A stretch of 64,000 nucleotides of DNA from VFKI01 sp033762075. GTDB taxonomy: Bacteria > Pseudomonadota > Gammaproteobacteria > DSM-16500. Where the stretch lies: positions 24,355 to 88,354 of the forward strand of contig JANRLY010000017.1 in the NCBI GenBank assembly GCA_033762075.1, given 5' to 3'. Positions within the stretch are counted from its first letter, which is position 1, and every line of letters starts with the position of its first letter. Positions 1-9,103 of this stretch are shown in pieces. The notes beneath the pieces were generated by a model. The model saw nothing but the letters and a program-made list of their open reading frames with translations. It had not been told where the DNA came from and made no database searches. A program made the position numbers and the translations under genes.

Positions 1-34
1 TATCTTGATTGGATTGCGGTGCAGCAGGCGGCAT
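1..34 (-). CDS. 5' end of the gene after dksA (partial)
   Basis: An ATG lies one base after the dksA stop codon, preceded by an AAGGGG ribosome binding site inside the end of dksA. Only 11 codons (MPPAAPQSNQD) are in the window. The close coupling says it is co-transcribed with dksA. In many gammaproteobacteria the next gene is gluQ (glutamyl-Q tRNA-Asp synthetase), but 11 residues cannot establish that; the assignment would be synteny only. Confidence 0.4.
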   Translation of the reverse strand, partial: MPPAAPQSNQD

Positions 35-35
35 T

Positions 36-476
36 TTATCCCCCTTGTCGTTCCCGGATTTCGTCTAGCATTTTACAATCAATGCAGAGTGTTGCTGTCG
101 GGCGCGCTTCTAAACGACGCAATCCAATTTCAACACCACAGACTTCGCAATAACCATATTCACAGTCTGTGAGAAGTTGCAAAGATTCTTCGATTTTTTT
201 TAATAATTTACGCTCACGATCGCGGGCGCGAAGCTCAAGGCGAAATTCTTCCTCCTGGCTCGCACGATCATTGGGATCAGCATAGTTGACGATGTCATCT
301 TTCATATGATGCACAGTTCGGTCAGCTTCTTCCATGATTTGCTTACGCAATAAAGTCAAAATACGGGTGAAATGCTCCCGCATTTTAGGACTCATATATT
401 CTTCAGTTTTTTTGGCCTTGTAGGGCGATACACCCAACATCTCGAGACTCGGCTCTAAGATATCCTTGACTGCCAT
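36..476 (-). CDS. dksA: RNA polymerase-binding transcription factor DksA
   Basis: DksA binds the secondary channel of RNA polymerase and, with ppGpp, drives the stringent response. The 146-residue protein has the expected length. The coiled-coil tip carries the DPNDRASQEEEF segment (D67 and D70 correspond to the two essential tip aspartates), and the zinc finger uses C110, C113, C131 and C134 in the GYCEVCGVEIG and LCIDCK stretches. The start at 476 is chosen because AGGAGAA sits just upstream; a longer reading frame to 698 runs antisense through kdsB and has no support. It is divergent from kdsB with about 165 bp between them. Confidence 0.97.
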   Translation of the reverse strand: MAVKDILEPSLEMLGVSPYKAKKTEEYMSPKMREHFTRILTLLRKQIMEEADRTVHHMKDDIVNYADPNDRASQEEEFRLELRARDRERKLLKKIEESLQLLTDCEYGYCEVCGVEIGLRRLEARPTATLCIDCKMLDEIRERQGG

Positions 477-642
477 TTTAAGTTCTCCTGCCTCTCCCTG
501 GATTGATACTAACAACCACCGCACTATATTTAAAGAAGGTGCGCGACATTTTGGCATAGGATACCGATGGATGCTAGTGCACAGTTGCATAAACCCACTA
601 AGCATTATAAAGTGTCGCCCTTTCATGACTGAGTTCACCGGA

Positions 643-1380
643 ATGAAGATTATTTGTGTAATCCCGAGCCGCATCGGTTCAACCCGACTCTCTCGCAAAC
701 CATTGCGTTTGATTCAAGGCAAGCCCATGATTCAACGCGTTTATGAGGGTGCTTCACGTTGCGCCTTATTAAGCGAGGTTGTGGTAGCTACGGACAGCAC
801 AGAAATTGAAGATCTGATCGAAAACCTTCAGGGCAAAGTCATCATGACGGATCCTAACTTAGCAACAGGCTCTGATCGAGTTGCCGCTGTTGCTAGAGAG
901 AAACAATATTCCGACGCTGACATCATCATCAATCTCCAAGGCGACGAACCTTTCATTCGGCCGCGCATGCTCGAACAACTCGTCCAACCGTGGCTGGCAG
1001 GTGAGTCCCCTGACATGACAACGCTCGCCTATCCACTGGATAAAGCTCAACATTACACTTCACCAGATGCCGTGAAAGTCATTGTCGATCAACAAAGCAA
1101 TGCTTTATATTTCTCGCGCGCACCGATTCCTTATTTCCGCACACAAGTAGATGCACCCGTTCATCACCACATGGGGCTATATGCCTTCCGTCGTGATTTT
1201 TTATTGCACTACACAACGTTGCCACAAACACCTCTCGAAAAAGCAGAATCCCTCGAACAACTCCGCGCCCTCGAACATGGCTATAAAATTCGCGTGTGTT
1301 TAACAGAAGAGAAAACACTCGAAATCAATACGCCTGAAGAGTTAGAACAGGCGCAGCATTTTGTGTGGGATGATCGGTAA
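643..1380 (+). CDS. kdsB: 3-deoxy-manno-octulosonate cytidylyltransferase
   Basis: This enzyme makes CMP-KDO from CTP and KDO for the inner core of lipopolysaccharide, so the cell is a Gram-negative with LPS. The N terminus MKIICVIPSRIGSTRL is the CTP-binding signature, followed by the GDEPF segment and a C-terminal LEINTPEELEQA typical of the family. At 245 residues it matches the usual 245-250. The ATG at 643 is preferred; the upstream in-frame ATG at 625 and the longer frame from 466 would add residues the family lacks. No strong Shine-Dalgarno is visible. It ends 20 bp from the convergent M48 gene. Confidence 0.96.
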   Translation: MKIICVIPSRIGSTRLSRKPLRLIQGKPMIQRVYEGASRCALLSEVVVATDSTEIEDLIENLQGKVIMTDPNLATGSDRVAAVAREKQYSDADIIINLQGDEPFIRPRMLEQLVQPWLAGESPDMTTLAYPLDKAQHYTSPDAVKVIVDQQSNALYFSRAPIPYFRTQVDAPVHHHMGLYAFRRDFLLHYTTLPQTPLEKAESLEQLRALEHGYKIRVCLTEEKTLEINTPEELEQAQHFVWDDR

Positions 1381-1399
1381 ATCATTTCACTGATTCTGT

Positions 1400-2371
1400 C
1401 TATAGAGAGCAACTGACCTCATCATTTTTATTTTCCGTCTTATTTTCTATTGCTTTTTGTTTATCGTGCCACATTTTTGATTGAAACAATAATGGCGAAT
1501 GCATCCGCTGCGAAGTTAATTTTTCTAAATATTGAACGCGCTCATTAAAAGGCGGATGAATTGCAACATAGTCAGACGCTTTGCATAATCCATTAACTCC
1601 TTTCAATATTGTTCTGATTTTACCGACACTCGTATTGCCAAAATCGAAATCAACAGATAAGGTACTGTTTATCTTTTTTTGAATACGTGGGCATTTTTCG
1701 CTTGCAGGTAACTGCTCTAAATCTTTTATGATGATTTGTGCTAAATCTTGAATTGAAATCTGCTTTTCGTATTTCCGAAAATAATCTGCGAGCGCTCTTG
1801 ATGTCCCTAATTTTTTTGCGGAAGAAAGATCTGCATCCCTTTCGTGCCAGCGAAAAATAAACGCAGAAACAAATGGGATTGCCGTCCAAAGAGGTAAACG
1901 ACACATTTTCCCATAATGCCAGAGTGTTGCAGCAGCAGTTGAAATCAATGCTGTCGAACGATAACTATGTCCGTGATGATGGTGAACCGCTTCGTGGCCT
2001 GCAACCGCGTACAAGGTTTCATCTGATGCTTTTTGTGCAAAAGTTCGCTCTAGTATGACAAGCGCTGAAGATTTTAATTGATCATCGAAAAATGAACAAT
2101 TTGCGGCATCTGCGTATGTTTCACTTGTTAATTTCACGTAAACCGGCCCTTGAAATCCAACATCGCGATAGGCTTGAGTCACAACATTATTCACGTGTTG
2201 AAATTTTTGCGGACTGATAGGGGTTTCTTTTGAAGCGTGTGGTTCTTCATTTAATATCATGTGAGAGCCCACTTGACGCGCCAGGACAGAGAAAGTCATT
2301 CCCGCAGCGATTGTCTTTGCACAACGCAGAAACAGAGGATGTCGAACAGCATTTGCAAAATTAAAAACCAT
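1400..2371 (-). CDS. M48-family zinc metallopeptidase, membrane-associated
   Basis: A 323-residue peptidase with HEAVH at residues 126-130 (zinc ligands and catalytic Glu), a downstream ERDAD at 177-181 supplying the third ligand, and the M48 C-terminal HPPFNER at 272-278. A hydrophobic stretch around residues 138-175 probably makes one or two membrane passes between the zinc motifs, as in HtpX/Oma1-like enzymes. AAGGA precedes the start. It lies 27 bp after the orphan gene at 2399-3901 and may be co-transcribed. The substrate is unknown; membrane protein quality control is the usual role of the family. Confidence 0.88.
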   Translation of the reverse strand: MVFNFANAVRHPLFLRCAKTIAAGMTFSVLARQVGSHMILNEEPHASKETPISPQKFQHVNNVVTQAYRDVGFQGPVYVKLTSETYADAANCSFFDDQLKSSALVILERTFAQKASDETLYAVAGHEAVHHHHGHSYRSTALISTAAATLWHYGKMCRLPLWTAIPFVSAFIFRWHERDADLSSAKKLGTSRALADYFRKYEKQISIQDLAQIIIKDLEQLPASEKCPRIQKKINSTLSVDFDFGNTSVGKIRTILKGVNGLCKASDYVAIHPPFNERVQYLEKLTSQRMHSPLLFQSKMWHDKQKAIENKTENKNDEVSCSL

Positions 2372-2398
2372 TTTGGATTCCTTATGTTTTTATAAACA

Positions 2399-3901
2399 CT
2401 ATTGTAATAAGCAACTTGTGTGATCTTGTTGGTATTGACTGACAACCTCTTCGAATCTTCTTCTGGCTTGATCTAATTTGATACTCGGATATTGCTTCAG
2501 TTTACCTGTATCAATAGAACAAGATTGAAAAATGATTTCTCGATCCGCAGCCTTCATTTGAATATCTTCTAAAATACTGAAAAGATATTCTCTTACTTCT
2601 CGCTGAGTATTTTTACCATATATAAATTCTTTATTACCATCTATAAACTCAATATCAGTTGAAGGCAATGAGTATCCAAACCAAACCATTACGTTTGAAT
2701 TTGTATGATAGATTTTGACAGACAAGTTAGCTTCAACTGTTTTTTTCGCCAAAAGTGACTGATCAACCAGAATGGAGTCAGTTTTTTCCTCCGAAGGAAT
2801 TCTGCTTTTATTTTGCTTGTATCTTTGTAATTCTGCGATCGAAATAATTTCAATGTCGTCCAAATAATAGTCACTCAAAAATTTTCCAAGACGATGGATA
2901 TTTTCTTCTGAATCCGTTGCTAGCAAACGGATATCAATCCCAAGACGCGGCGTAAGACTAAATCTAACTCTTGGTCTATATGCTAAAACTAAAGGAAAAG
3001 GATGTGTGATGTAAATTGAATCTGAGTCAACTTTATCATGCACACCGATATCTCCGACAACTTTTCTTAAATGCTGAACAGCTTGATGCACTCTATTAGC
3101 AATACTATGAATTTGTGCTTCGACAGGCGCAAAAAAATGATAGCCTATATCTCCCACAGCAAATTTTTGTAATAAATGATGAATTTTATAATGATTTTCA
3201 TTGCTCAACATACTACTGAAGGCTAAATAAGGATTATAGAGTCCCAGATTATATTGGTAGTTTGTCATTATTTGCGTAAAAATATGCGTCGCTGGAAGTG
3301 ACACTGGCTTTGGTTTAAATAACGAATCGACTTTGCTCACTATTTCTTTTGGCAACATCAATAAATTTTCAATGACGGAAAGCGCAGCTGGTGTAGGATC
3401 TTTATAAATCGCTTCGATATTTATCTTTTCATTGATGATTTTGGCAATCAGTTTCTCATAAGATAAATGTATATTAATCGCTTTAAAGATATGAGTTCGC
3501 TCGGGATGAGAAAGAGATTCGATAAGCGTCAAATTGGGATGAATATACTTCCCCATGAGCAAAGCTAAATAATAAATCTGAATCACTGCCTGCAACTTAT
3601 CTGCCAATAGGCTTAAACAATTCTTATCTAATACACCCATTGGTTTTTTTTGAATTAAATGCGCATAAAAATAATAGTAATGATTTAAACTTTCGTAACA
3701 TTCCATGAGTGAATAAAATGATAAATTGGATTGAATTTTATTTTCAAAAACATCTTTGTATTCCAAAATAAAAAATCCGGTCTTTTTTGCCAAATCAATA
3801 GGCGTCGAAAGCTCCCAATTATTTTCCGCAAGTAAAGGCAAAATGGCAGATGTTGTTTCATATACATGAGGATTAAAATAATCAGCACGGCTTGAGTGCA
3901 T
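2399..3901 (-). CDS. Orphan 500-residue protein with C-terminal CaaX motif (CLLQ)
   Basis: I do not recognise a domain in this soluble-looking, mixed alpha/beta protein. It has no signal peptide or clear membrane segment. The last four residues are CLLQ (codons at 2402-2413, TAG stop at 2399-2401), which fits the eukaryotic CaaX box; Gln at the last position favours farnesyltransferase. Bacteria do not prenylate proteins, so such an ending is meaningful mainly for a protein delivered into a eukaryotic cell. The ATG at 3901 is used; a TTG four codons upstream is possible, and neither has a good Shine-Dalgarno. Effector status is inference. Confidence 0.75.
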   Translation of the reverse strand: MHSSRADYFNPHVYETTSAILPLLAENNWELSTPIDLAKKTGFFILEYKDVFENKIQSNLSFYSLMECYESLNHYYYFYAHLIQKKPMGVLDKNCLSLLADKLQAVIQIYYLALLMGKYIHPNLTLIESLSHPERTHIFKAINIHLSYEKLIAKIINEKINIEAIYKDPTPAALSVIENLLMLPKEIVSKVDSLFKPKPVSLPATHIFTQIMTNYQYNLGLYNPYLAFSSMLSNENHYKIHHLLQKFAVGDIGYHFFAPVEAQIHSIANRVHQAVQHLRKVVGDIGVHDKVDSDSIYITHPFPLVLAYRPRVRFSLTPRLGIDIRLLATDSEENIHRLGKFLSDYYLDDIEIISIAELQRYKQNKSRIPSEEKTDSILVDQSLLAKKTVEANLSVKIYHTNSNVMVWFGYSLPSTDIEFIDGNKEFIYGKNTQREVREYLFSILEDIQMKAADREIIFQSCSIDTGKLKQYPSIKLDQARRRFEEVVSQYQQDHTSCLLQ

Positions 3902-3957
3902 TGTCAACACCAATTGTGAAAAATAATTGATGCGCTGTATCCTACGGAGAGTTTTTT

Positions 3958-4074
3958 ATGAAAGCAAGGGCATCTCAGAAATTTTTTAGACAAAATCGTG
4001 AAGGATTGGCGACGGCCAAAAATCAAGCAACACTTGAGATATCAAAATCAGGAAGCAACAAAACAGCCGGATGA
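3958..4074 (+). CDS. Possible small basic peptide, 38 residues
   Basis: A short frame beginning MKARASQKFFRQ with a GGAG site seven bases before its ATG, in the gap between two minus-strand genes. It is rich in Lys, Arg, Asn and Ser, with no hydrophobic segment. The ribosome binding site is the only support; there is no recognisable family, so this may be chance. Confidence 0.3.
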   Translation: MKARASQKFFRQNREGLATAKNQATLEISKSGSNKTAG

Positions 4075-4123
4075 ACTTTCAAAGCTTTTGCCAAAACAAT
4101 TGCACGTCCACGTCACTTATATA

Positions 4124-5020
4124 TTATGAATATAAATCAATCGTCTGTTTTCCAAGCGCAACGCTATACGTCGTGATCAATTGCGGCACGGCAATACGAG
4201 AATCTCGATAGAGATCTTGGACCTCAGAGAGTGTATCATGAGATTGCAAAAGTGTTTCAGCAACGCCATCCAGCCAAAGCACTTGTTGTTCTGGCACAAC
4301 CAAAGAATCCTGCGCATTCTCTAACATCACACCCCAACAATCCCATTGCAACATTTCCATTTTATTAAGCGCAGCAATATCTTGTATTAATTTATTGCGA
4401 ATAAACCATAATCCACTCATTCGGCCGGCCAAAAAACTTCCAATACGTTGCGGTGGAATATCTCCTCGACGACAATGTCGCCATGCCTGAGCTGCAGACA
4501 TAAATAAATTTCGTGGCACGTCTATCGTTGAAAAGTTTTTTAATTGATGCCGTTGTATAAACTTTTCATCTGCACGAGCGTCTACCAAGCACCAGCGTTT
4601 TTCTTTTGCATGCCAATATTCTAAAAGCGTTTGATCGTGATGAAAGCCTGGAATATGAATCGTCGAAAAACCAAATCGTATGCGCGCTGGTATTTTATGA
4701 TGACGCAAAATACTGCACACTAAAACAGAAAAATCACGGCAACATCCTGTTAACTTATCAATGTCACTCCGAGCAATAGATAACGGAAAGCTACTGAGCG
4801 AAACAATTTGAGTCAGCATTTTTTTAACACATCGCAAATCCATTTCAGCCAATCGCTCTGTTGCCAACGTTTCGCCATTTAAACGAGCATCGGCAAAATG
4901 TCGAATAAGACAGCGCACAATTTTTGTGAGCCGTTCAAGATCATTCGGTAAATGTTCGATTAAATGAGCCCACGGCCCAGGGCATGTCATTGAACTTTGA
5001 GTAGAATAATAATCTATCAT
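4124..5020 (-). CDS. Transglutaminase-like cysteine hydrolase/acyltransferase-fold protein
   Basis: The 298-residue protein has the transglutaminase-like papain fold signature: the TGCCRDFSVLVCSILRHHKI stretch places the nucleophile at C94 (or C93), with H137 in EYWHAK and D147 in LVDARAD completing a Cys-His-Asp triad. Proteins of this fold act as proteases or as amide synthases; AdmF of andrimid biosynthesis is a precedent for amide-bond formation in a natural-product pathway. GAGGA lies just before the ATG. It follows the ketosynthase-III-like gene on the same strand after a 133-bp gap holding a long hairpin, and is probably the last gene of the biosynthetic cluster. That role is inferred from position. 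Confidence 0.8.
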   Translation of the reverse strand: MIDYYSTQSSMTCPGPWAHLIEHLPNDLERLTKIVRCLIRHFADARLNGETLATERLAEMDLRCVKKMLTQIVSLSSFPLSIARSDIDKLTGCCRDFSVLVCSILRHHKIPARIRFGFSTIHIPGFHHDQTLLEYWHAKEKRWCLVDARADEKFIQRHQLKNFSTIDVPRNLFMSAAQAWRHCRRGDIPPQRIGSFLAGRMSGLWFIRNKLIQDIAALNKMEMLQWDCWGVMLENAQDSLVVPEQQVLWLDGVAETLLQSHDTLSEVQDLYRDSRIAVPQLITTYSVALGKQTIDLYS

Positions 5021-5045
5021 AGGATCCTCACCAGATTTCTTCGTT

Positions 5046-5127
5046 GATTCTGATTTCTAACTCTAGGCAATGGTTCGCTCGTCTCCAGCTTGCGGAGCAG
5101 AGTTGTCTTGAGCTACAAATCAGAATC
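5046..5127. other. Long imperfect hairpin between cluster genes
   Basis: GATTCTGATTT at 5046-5056 is the exact reverse complement of 5117-5127. Inside, AACTCT (5059-5064) pairs with 5099-5104 and CTCC (5083-5086) with GGAG (5094-5097), giving a nested 82-nt structure. No T-run follows on either strand, so it is not a classic terminator. It may be a processing or attenuation site between the ketosynthase-like and transglutaminase-like genes. Confidence 0.55.
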
Positions 5128-5153
5128 GCTAAACATTGGACTTAGAATTAAAG

Positions 5154-6077
5154 TTAATTCCTAATAAACACTGCGGCTGAAAATGTAGCACCCAACCCAA
5201 CCGTTGCCATTATCCAATAATCACCCGGCTGAATAAGCTTTTCTGCTTCAATTGAAACAAAGTTAATGAAAATATCTGCGCCAAAACAATGTGAATACTG
5301 TTTCACATTGCTCAACCAAATTTTGTTAAGTGATATTTTTAATTCTTTAGCAACACGCTGCCAAGAAGGTAAATTAATATTGTGGGGTATAATAATGCGG
5401 ATTTGATCGAGTGAAAGATGCGCTTTGCGAATGGCATCACAAATCGTTTGCGCAAGCAACACAGGATATGATTGTTCAAAATGTTTTGCATCCTCAGGCG
5501 TTAACCACAAACCTGCTGCATAACGGCCCATGGTTTGCGTTGAAATAGCTAATAATTGATCTTTTGCTACTTGCTGACTCACCAAGATTGCGCTCGAAGC
5601 TTCACCTAGTAGTGAAGTATTTGGGATAACTTGTAAAACAGAAGTAATCGCAAGATCACCACACAGTATAATGCCCCACTCATTTCGATCCAAAATATGA
5701 TCTAATAAATCCAGTGAAACGAGCGGTGAAGCACAGTTATTGGTTGATGTACCAAAGGCAATCACATTTTTTAACCCTGCTTGATCGCACAAGGTTTGTA
5801 AAATGGGTTCACCAAAAGGCACAACCACTTTGGCCGTGTGGCAATAAATACAATATCGAATTAAATTCGTATCGATAGCCGATTGCTCCAACAATGCCTT
5901 TAAAGATCGCATTAACATTTCTTTAAGCGGCATATTTGCGCGCGGAATTTTTTCTATACCGTAAATTCTTTTATACACGCGCACCTCTGCAGGACTTAAA
6001 CCATATAGATGCCCTGCTTCTTCAATGGTTAAAAAATCTTCTGGGACAAAACAATTGACTTGATGAAGATATAGCAT
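5154..6077 (-). CDS. Ketoacyl-ACP-synthase-III-like protein with altered catalytic triad
   Basis: A 307-residue thiolase-fold protein of FabH type. C115 in STNNCASPLV matches the FabH nucleophile and H232 in IIPHNIN matches the triad His. At the position of the FabH Asn (HGNTSAA) the sequence reads YSHCFGAD, so Asn is replaced by H263 and an Asp follows. Family members with altered triads (for example the CerJ type) transfer acyl groups rather than condense with malonyl-ACP. The RND stop and this ATG overlap as TGATG, with AGGAGG four bases upstream, so it is translationally coupled to the pump. Likely a condensing or acyl-transfer step in the cluster pathway. Confidence 0.85.
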   Translation of the reverse strand: MLYLHQVNCFVPEDFLTIEEAGHLYGLSPAEVRVYKRIYGIEKIPRANMPLKEMLMRSLKALLEQSAIDTNLIRYCIYCHTAKVVVPFGEPILQTLCDQAGLKNVIAFGTSTNNCASPLVSLDLLDHILDRNEWGIILCGDLAITSVLQVIPNTSLLGEASSAILVSQQVAKDQLLAISTQTMGRYAAGLWLTPEDAKHFEQSYPVLLAQTICDAIRKAHLSLDQIRIIIPHNINLPSWQRVAKELKISLNKIWLSNVKQYSHCFGADIFINFVSIEAEKLIQPGDYWIMATVGLGATFSAAVFIRN

Positions 6078-9000
6078 CAAACCTCCTTACACCTCTCAAG
6101 CACACAATAACAAGCCGGTAAAAAAATTAACGTAAAGAATGTGCCGCAAAAAATACCCGAGACAATAACAAGACCTATAGCGAAACGACTGCGTGCGCCC
6201 GGACCGATCGCAAAAACAAGCGGTATGGCAGAAAATAACATTGACAGAGAGGTCATCAAAATGGGTCGCAATCGCAACACGGCAGCTTGCTGAATTGCAA
6301 CAAATGCTGATAGCGCCTGTGATTTGCGCAGTCGCCGCGCAAAATCAAGCATTAGAATGCCATGTTTACTAATTAAACCTGATAATGTTAATAATCCAAC
6401 TTCTGTATAAATATTTAAGGTTGTTCGCGCGACATGGAGAATACATAATGTTGAAACAATTGTTATTGGCAAACTCCCCAATAATATGGTTATCGGTGTG
6501 CGAAAGTTTTCAAATTGAACAACCAACACCAACCAAATCATCAACAAAGACAATATAAAAATAGACGCATTGTTATTTTTGTCTGACATATACTCACGTG
6601 ATTCACCCGCGTAATCAGCAAATACACGCTTGCCTGCGACTCTTTCACGATCTTTATTAAGCCAATTTAATGCTTCTCCCAAAAAATGCCCAGAGGACAA
6701 AACACCAGATAGCGTTACAGATCGCATGTTTTGAAATTGATTATAATGATTTGGCACAACTAGACGTTCAAAATGTGCAATACTTGAGAGTGGCAATATA
6801 TTCCCTGATCGATTACGAATGGGAATTTGTTCCATATCTATTTTTTCATCTTGTGTATGCAAAATAATAGGATAAGATTGCCCGTGATAGATAAACCATG
6901 AAAAATTTTCTTGGCCTAACAACCAAGCAATATTGCGCGCGACCTCTGGCAGATCAATGTTTAACCAAGCGGCGAGTGGTCTATCCAATATCGTTTTGAT
7001 GTCTGTGTGATTGAACTGCGTATCAACATCAATCCAGCGAAATAATCCAGAGTGCTTGGCATCCTTTTGAATCGTATGCGCGATTTGTATTAATGATTTT
7101 TCATCTAACGAACTTTTTAAAACAAACTCAATGGGAAAACCTCCATCGCTCGGTAAAGCAGACGGTAAAATAACTGTCGATTGTAAATCAGAGATGTTAT
7201 TCAACTGCTGTTGTAATTGTTTTTGCAATTCTTCGATTGACTTGTTGCGTTTCTGCCACGGTACAAACCCCACATAAGATAAAAATTCATGTGACTCTGG
7301 AATATTATTGACGCGAATATAACGATCAATCATTGGCATTAAATGATATTGTAGATCTAATTTTTTTGTTGCATTTTCGAGAAGGTGTGTATTGCCGGAA
7401 TAAGAAGCGTGCCCCATGACTTGCAAAAAACCCTGATCTTCTCTTGGTGCTAATTCTGTCGGTAATTGATGATAAGCCCAAACACTCATAGGTATAGCGA
7501 CAATCAACATACAGAATAGATAATATCGATATCGCCAAACGTGACATAATAGGTTTGCATAACATTGATGAAGCCAATGAAATAACGCATCAGAACATAA
7601 GGTGATCACACTCTCAGGTTGATTATGCTGACGACGGAGTAGTTGACTCGACATCCAAGGAGAAAAAAACAAAGCGATCAAAGCAGACAACATGACAGAA
7701 ATAGATAAGGTCAAGGCAAATTCTTTAAAATATTTTCCTGATAACCCACTAGACAAAATAATCGGCAAATATACCGCCGTCAGAATGAAACTCATACTAA
7801 TCACTGGGCCAATAATTTCACAAACTCCCTTCAAAACAGCCTGATATAAGGTAATACCTAATTGCATTTGACGATGTATATTTTCGATAACAATGATGGC
7901 ATCATCAACCACCAAACCAATTGCAAGCACAACCGCAAGGAGTGTTAATAAATTAATTGAACAATGCATCAACCAAAGAAAAGCACACGTACCGGCTAAA
8001 GATAGTGGAATCACAGTTAATGGGACAAAAGCTAAACGCATACTCCCTAAACTCAACATTGTGACAATCGTGATAATAAGACAGGCGAATATAATAGATC
8101 CGCTAATTTCATGTAACGCAGAGTAAATATATTGGCTACTATCAAATACAATGTGTGCGTGTAAATCTTTCGGAAACGTAGGTGCTAAGCGTTCAAGCAT
8201 TGCTTGAACATGATGAGACACTGTTAATGGATTTGCGCCAGGCTTCAAATGGATAAAAATCATGGTCGTTGGTTTACTATTATAATAAGCAGTGACATCA
8301 TCATCAGCAGATCCAAGCTGAACACGCGCAACATCACCAAGTGCTACTGATTTATATTCATTAGATATCAATATCATTTTCTCAAAATCACTTGGCAAAG
8401 AAAGTGCGCTATTTAACTGAATTAAATTTTCTGTATTCATATTTCGCTTGATACCAAGCGAGGGTATAAAATGCTTTTGATGAATGATTGTCGCAACTTC
8501 ATTAGCAGTGAGCTGATGCGCTTGTAATTGAATTGGATCTAACCAGATGCGTAAAGCGTAAGACTCTCCTAAAACATCCGCAGCAGAGACACCTTGTATA
8601 AATTCTAAGGCTGGTTTGATATTTTTTCGCAAGAAATCTGCGGCTTCTAATCGAGATAACTTTTGACTTGTTAATGCGATAATCATGGCGGGACGATTAT
8701 CAGCAGATAATTTTTGGATAATCGGCGCCCGTATTTCAGCAGGTAAGTTATTTATAATGCCAGAGATTCGGGCATTGATTACTGCTAATGCATAGCCCTC
8801 ATTATAATCAGATTGAAAATATAATTTAATCTCACTCTCACCCGCACGTGATTGAGATGTCATGTAATTGATATCTTCGATACCCGACAACGATTCCTGT
8901 AATTGTGTTGTAATAACATCAGAAACCATTTGCGCTGATGCACCAGGCCATTCAGTCGTTATTTGAATCACTGGGAAATCCATACGCGGCGATTGACGAA

Positions 9001-9103
9001 CCTCTAAATGCAACCCTGCTAAAACACCTAATATTAAAATCAACAAACACATAGCAATAGAAATTGCTGATTTTTGAATAAAGAATTCAATTATTTTTAT
9101 CAT
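6077..9103 (-). CDS. RND-family efflux permease (HAE1/MdtB-like)
   Basis: A 1008-residue inner-membrane proton-driven pump. It shows an N-terminal membrane helix (IAMCLLILILGVLAG), two large periplasmic loops, and the central transmembrane bundle with IGLVVDDAIIVIENIHR around residue 400, where the paired Asp residues carry the proton relay. A second helical bundle with LLTLSGLISKHGILMLDFAR follows. It overlaps the adaptor gene by 17 bp, AAGGA precedes its ATG, and the ketosynthase-like gene starts on its stop. No TolC-like outer membrane channel is nearby, so one encoded elsewhere must be used. Its place inside the biosynthetic operon suggests product export. Confidence 0.93.
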   Translation of the reverse strand: MIKIIEFFIQKSAISIAMCLLILILGVLAGLHLEVRQSPRMDFPVIQITTEWPGASAQMVSDVITTQLQESLSGIEDINYMTSQSRAGESEIKLYFQSDYNEGYALAVINARISGIINNLPAEIRAPIIQKLSADNRPAMIIALTSQKLSRLEAADFLRKNIKPALEFIQGVSAADVLGESYALRIWLDPIQLQAHQLTANEVATIIHQKHFIPSLGIKRNMNTENLIQLNSALSLPSDFEKMILISNEYKSVALGDVARVQLGSADDDVTAYYNSKPTTMIFIHLKPGANPLTVSHHVQAMLERLAPTFPKDLHAHIVFDSSQYIYSALHEISGSIIFACLIITIVTMLSLGSMRLAFVPLTVIPLSLAGTCAFLWLMHCSINLLTLLAVVLAIGLVVDDAIIVIENIHRQMQLGITLYQAVLKGVCEIIGPVISMSFILTAVYLPIILSSGLSGKYFKEFALTLSISVMLSALIALFFSPWMSSQLLRRQHNQPESVITLCSDALFHWLHQCYANLLCHVWRYRYYLFCMLIVAIPMSVWAYHQLPTELAPREDQGFLQVMGHASYSGNTHLLENATKKLDLQYHLMPMIDRYIRVNNIPESHEFLSYVGFVPWQKRNKSIEELQKQLQQQLNNISDLQSTVILPSALPSDGGFPIEFVLKSSLDEKSLIQIAHTIQKDAKHSGLFRWIDVDTQFNHTDIKTILDRPLAAWLNIDLPEVARNIAWLLGQENFSWFIYHGQSYPIILHTQDEKIDMEQIPIRNRSGNILPLSSIAHFERLVVPNHYNQFQNMRSVTLSGVLSSGHFLGEALNWLNKDRERVAGKRVFADYAGESREYMSDKNNNASIFILSLLMIWLVLVVQFENFRTPITILLGSLPITIVSTLCILHVARTTLNIYTEVGLLTLSGLISKHGILMLDFARRLRKSQALSAFVAIQQAAVLRLRPILMTSLSMLFSAIPLVFAIGPGARSRFAIGLVIVSGIFCGTFFTLIFLPACYCVLERCKEV

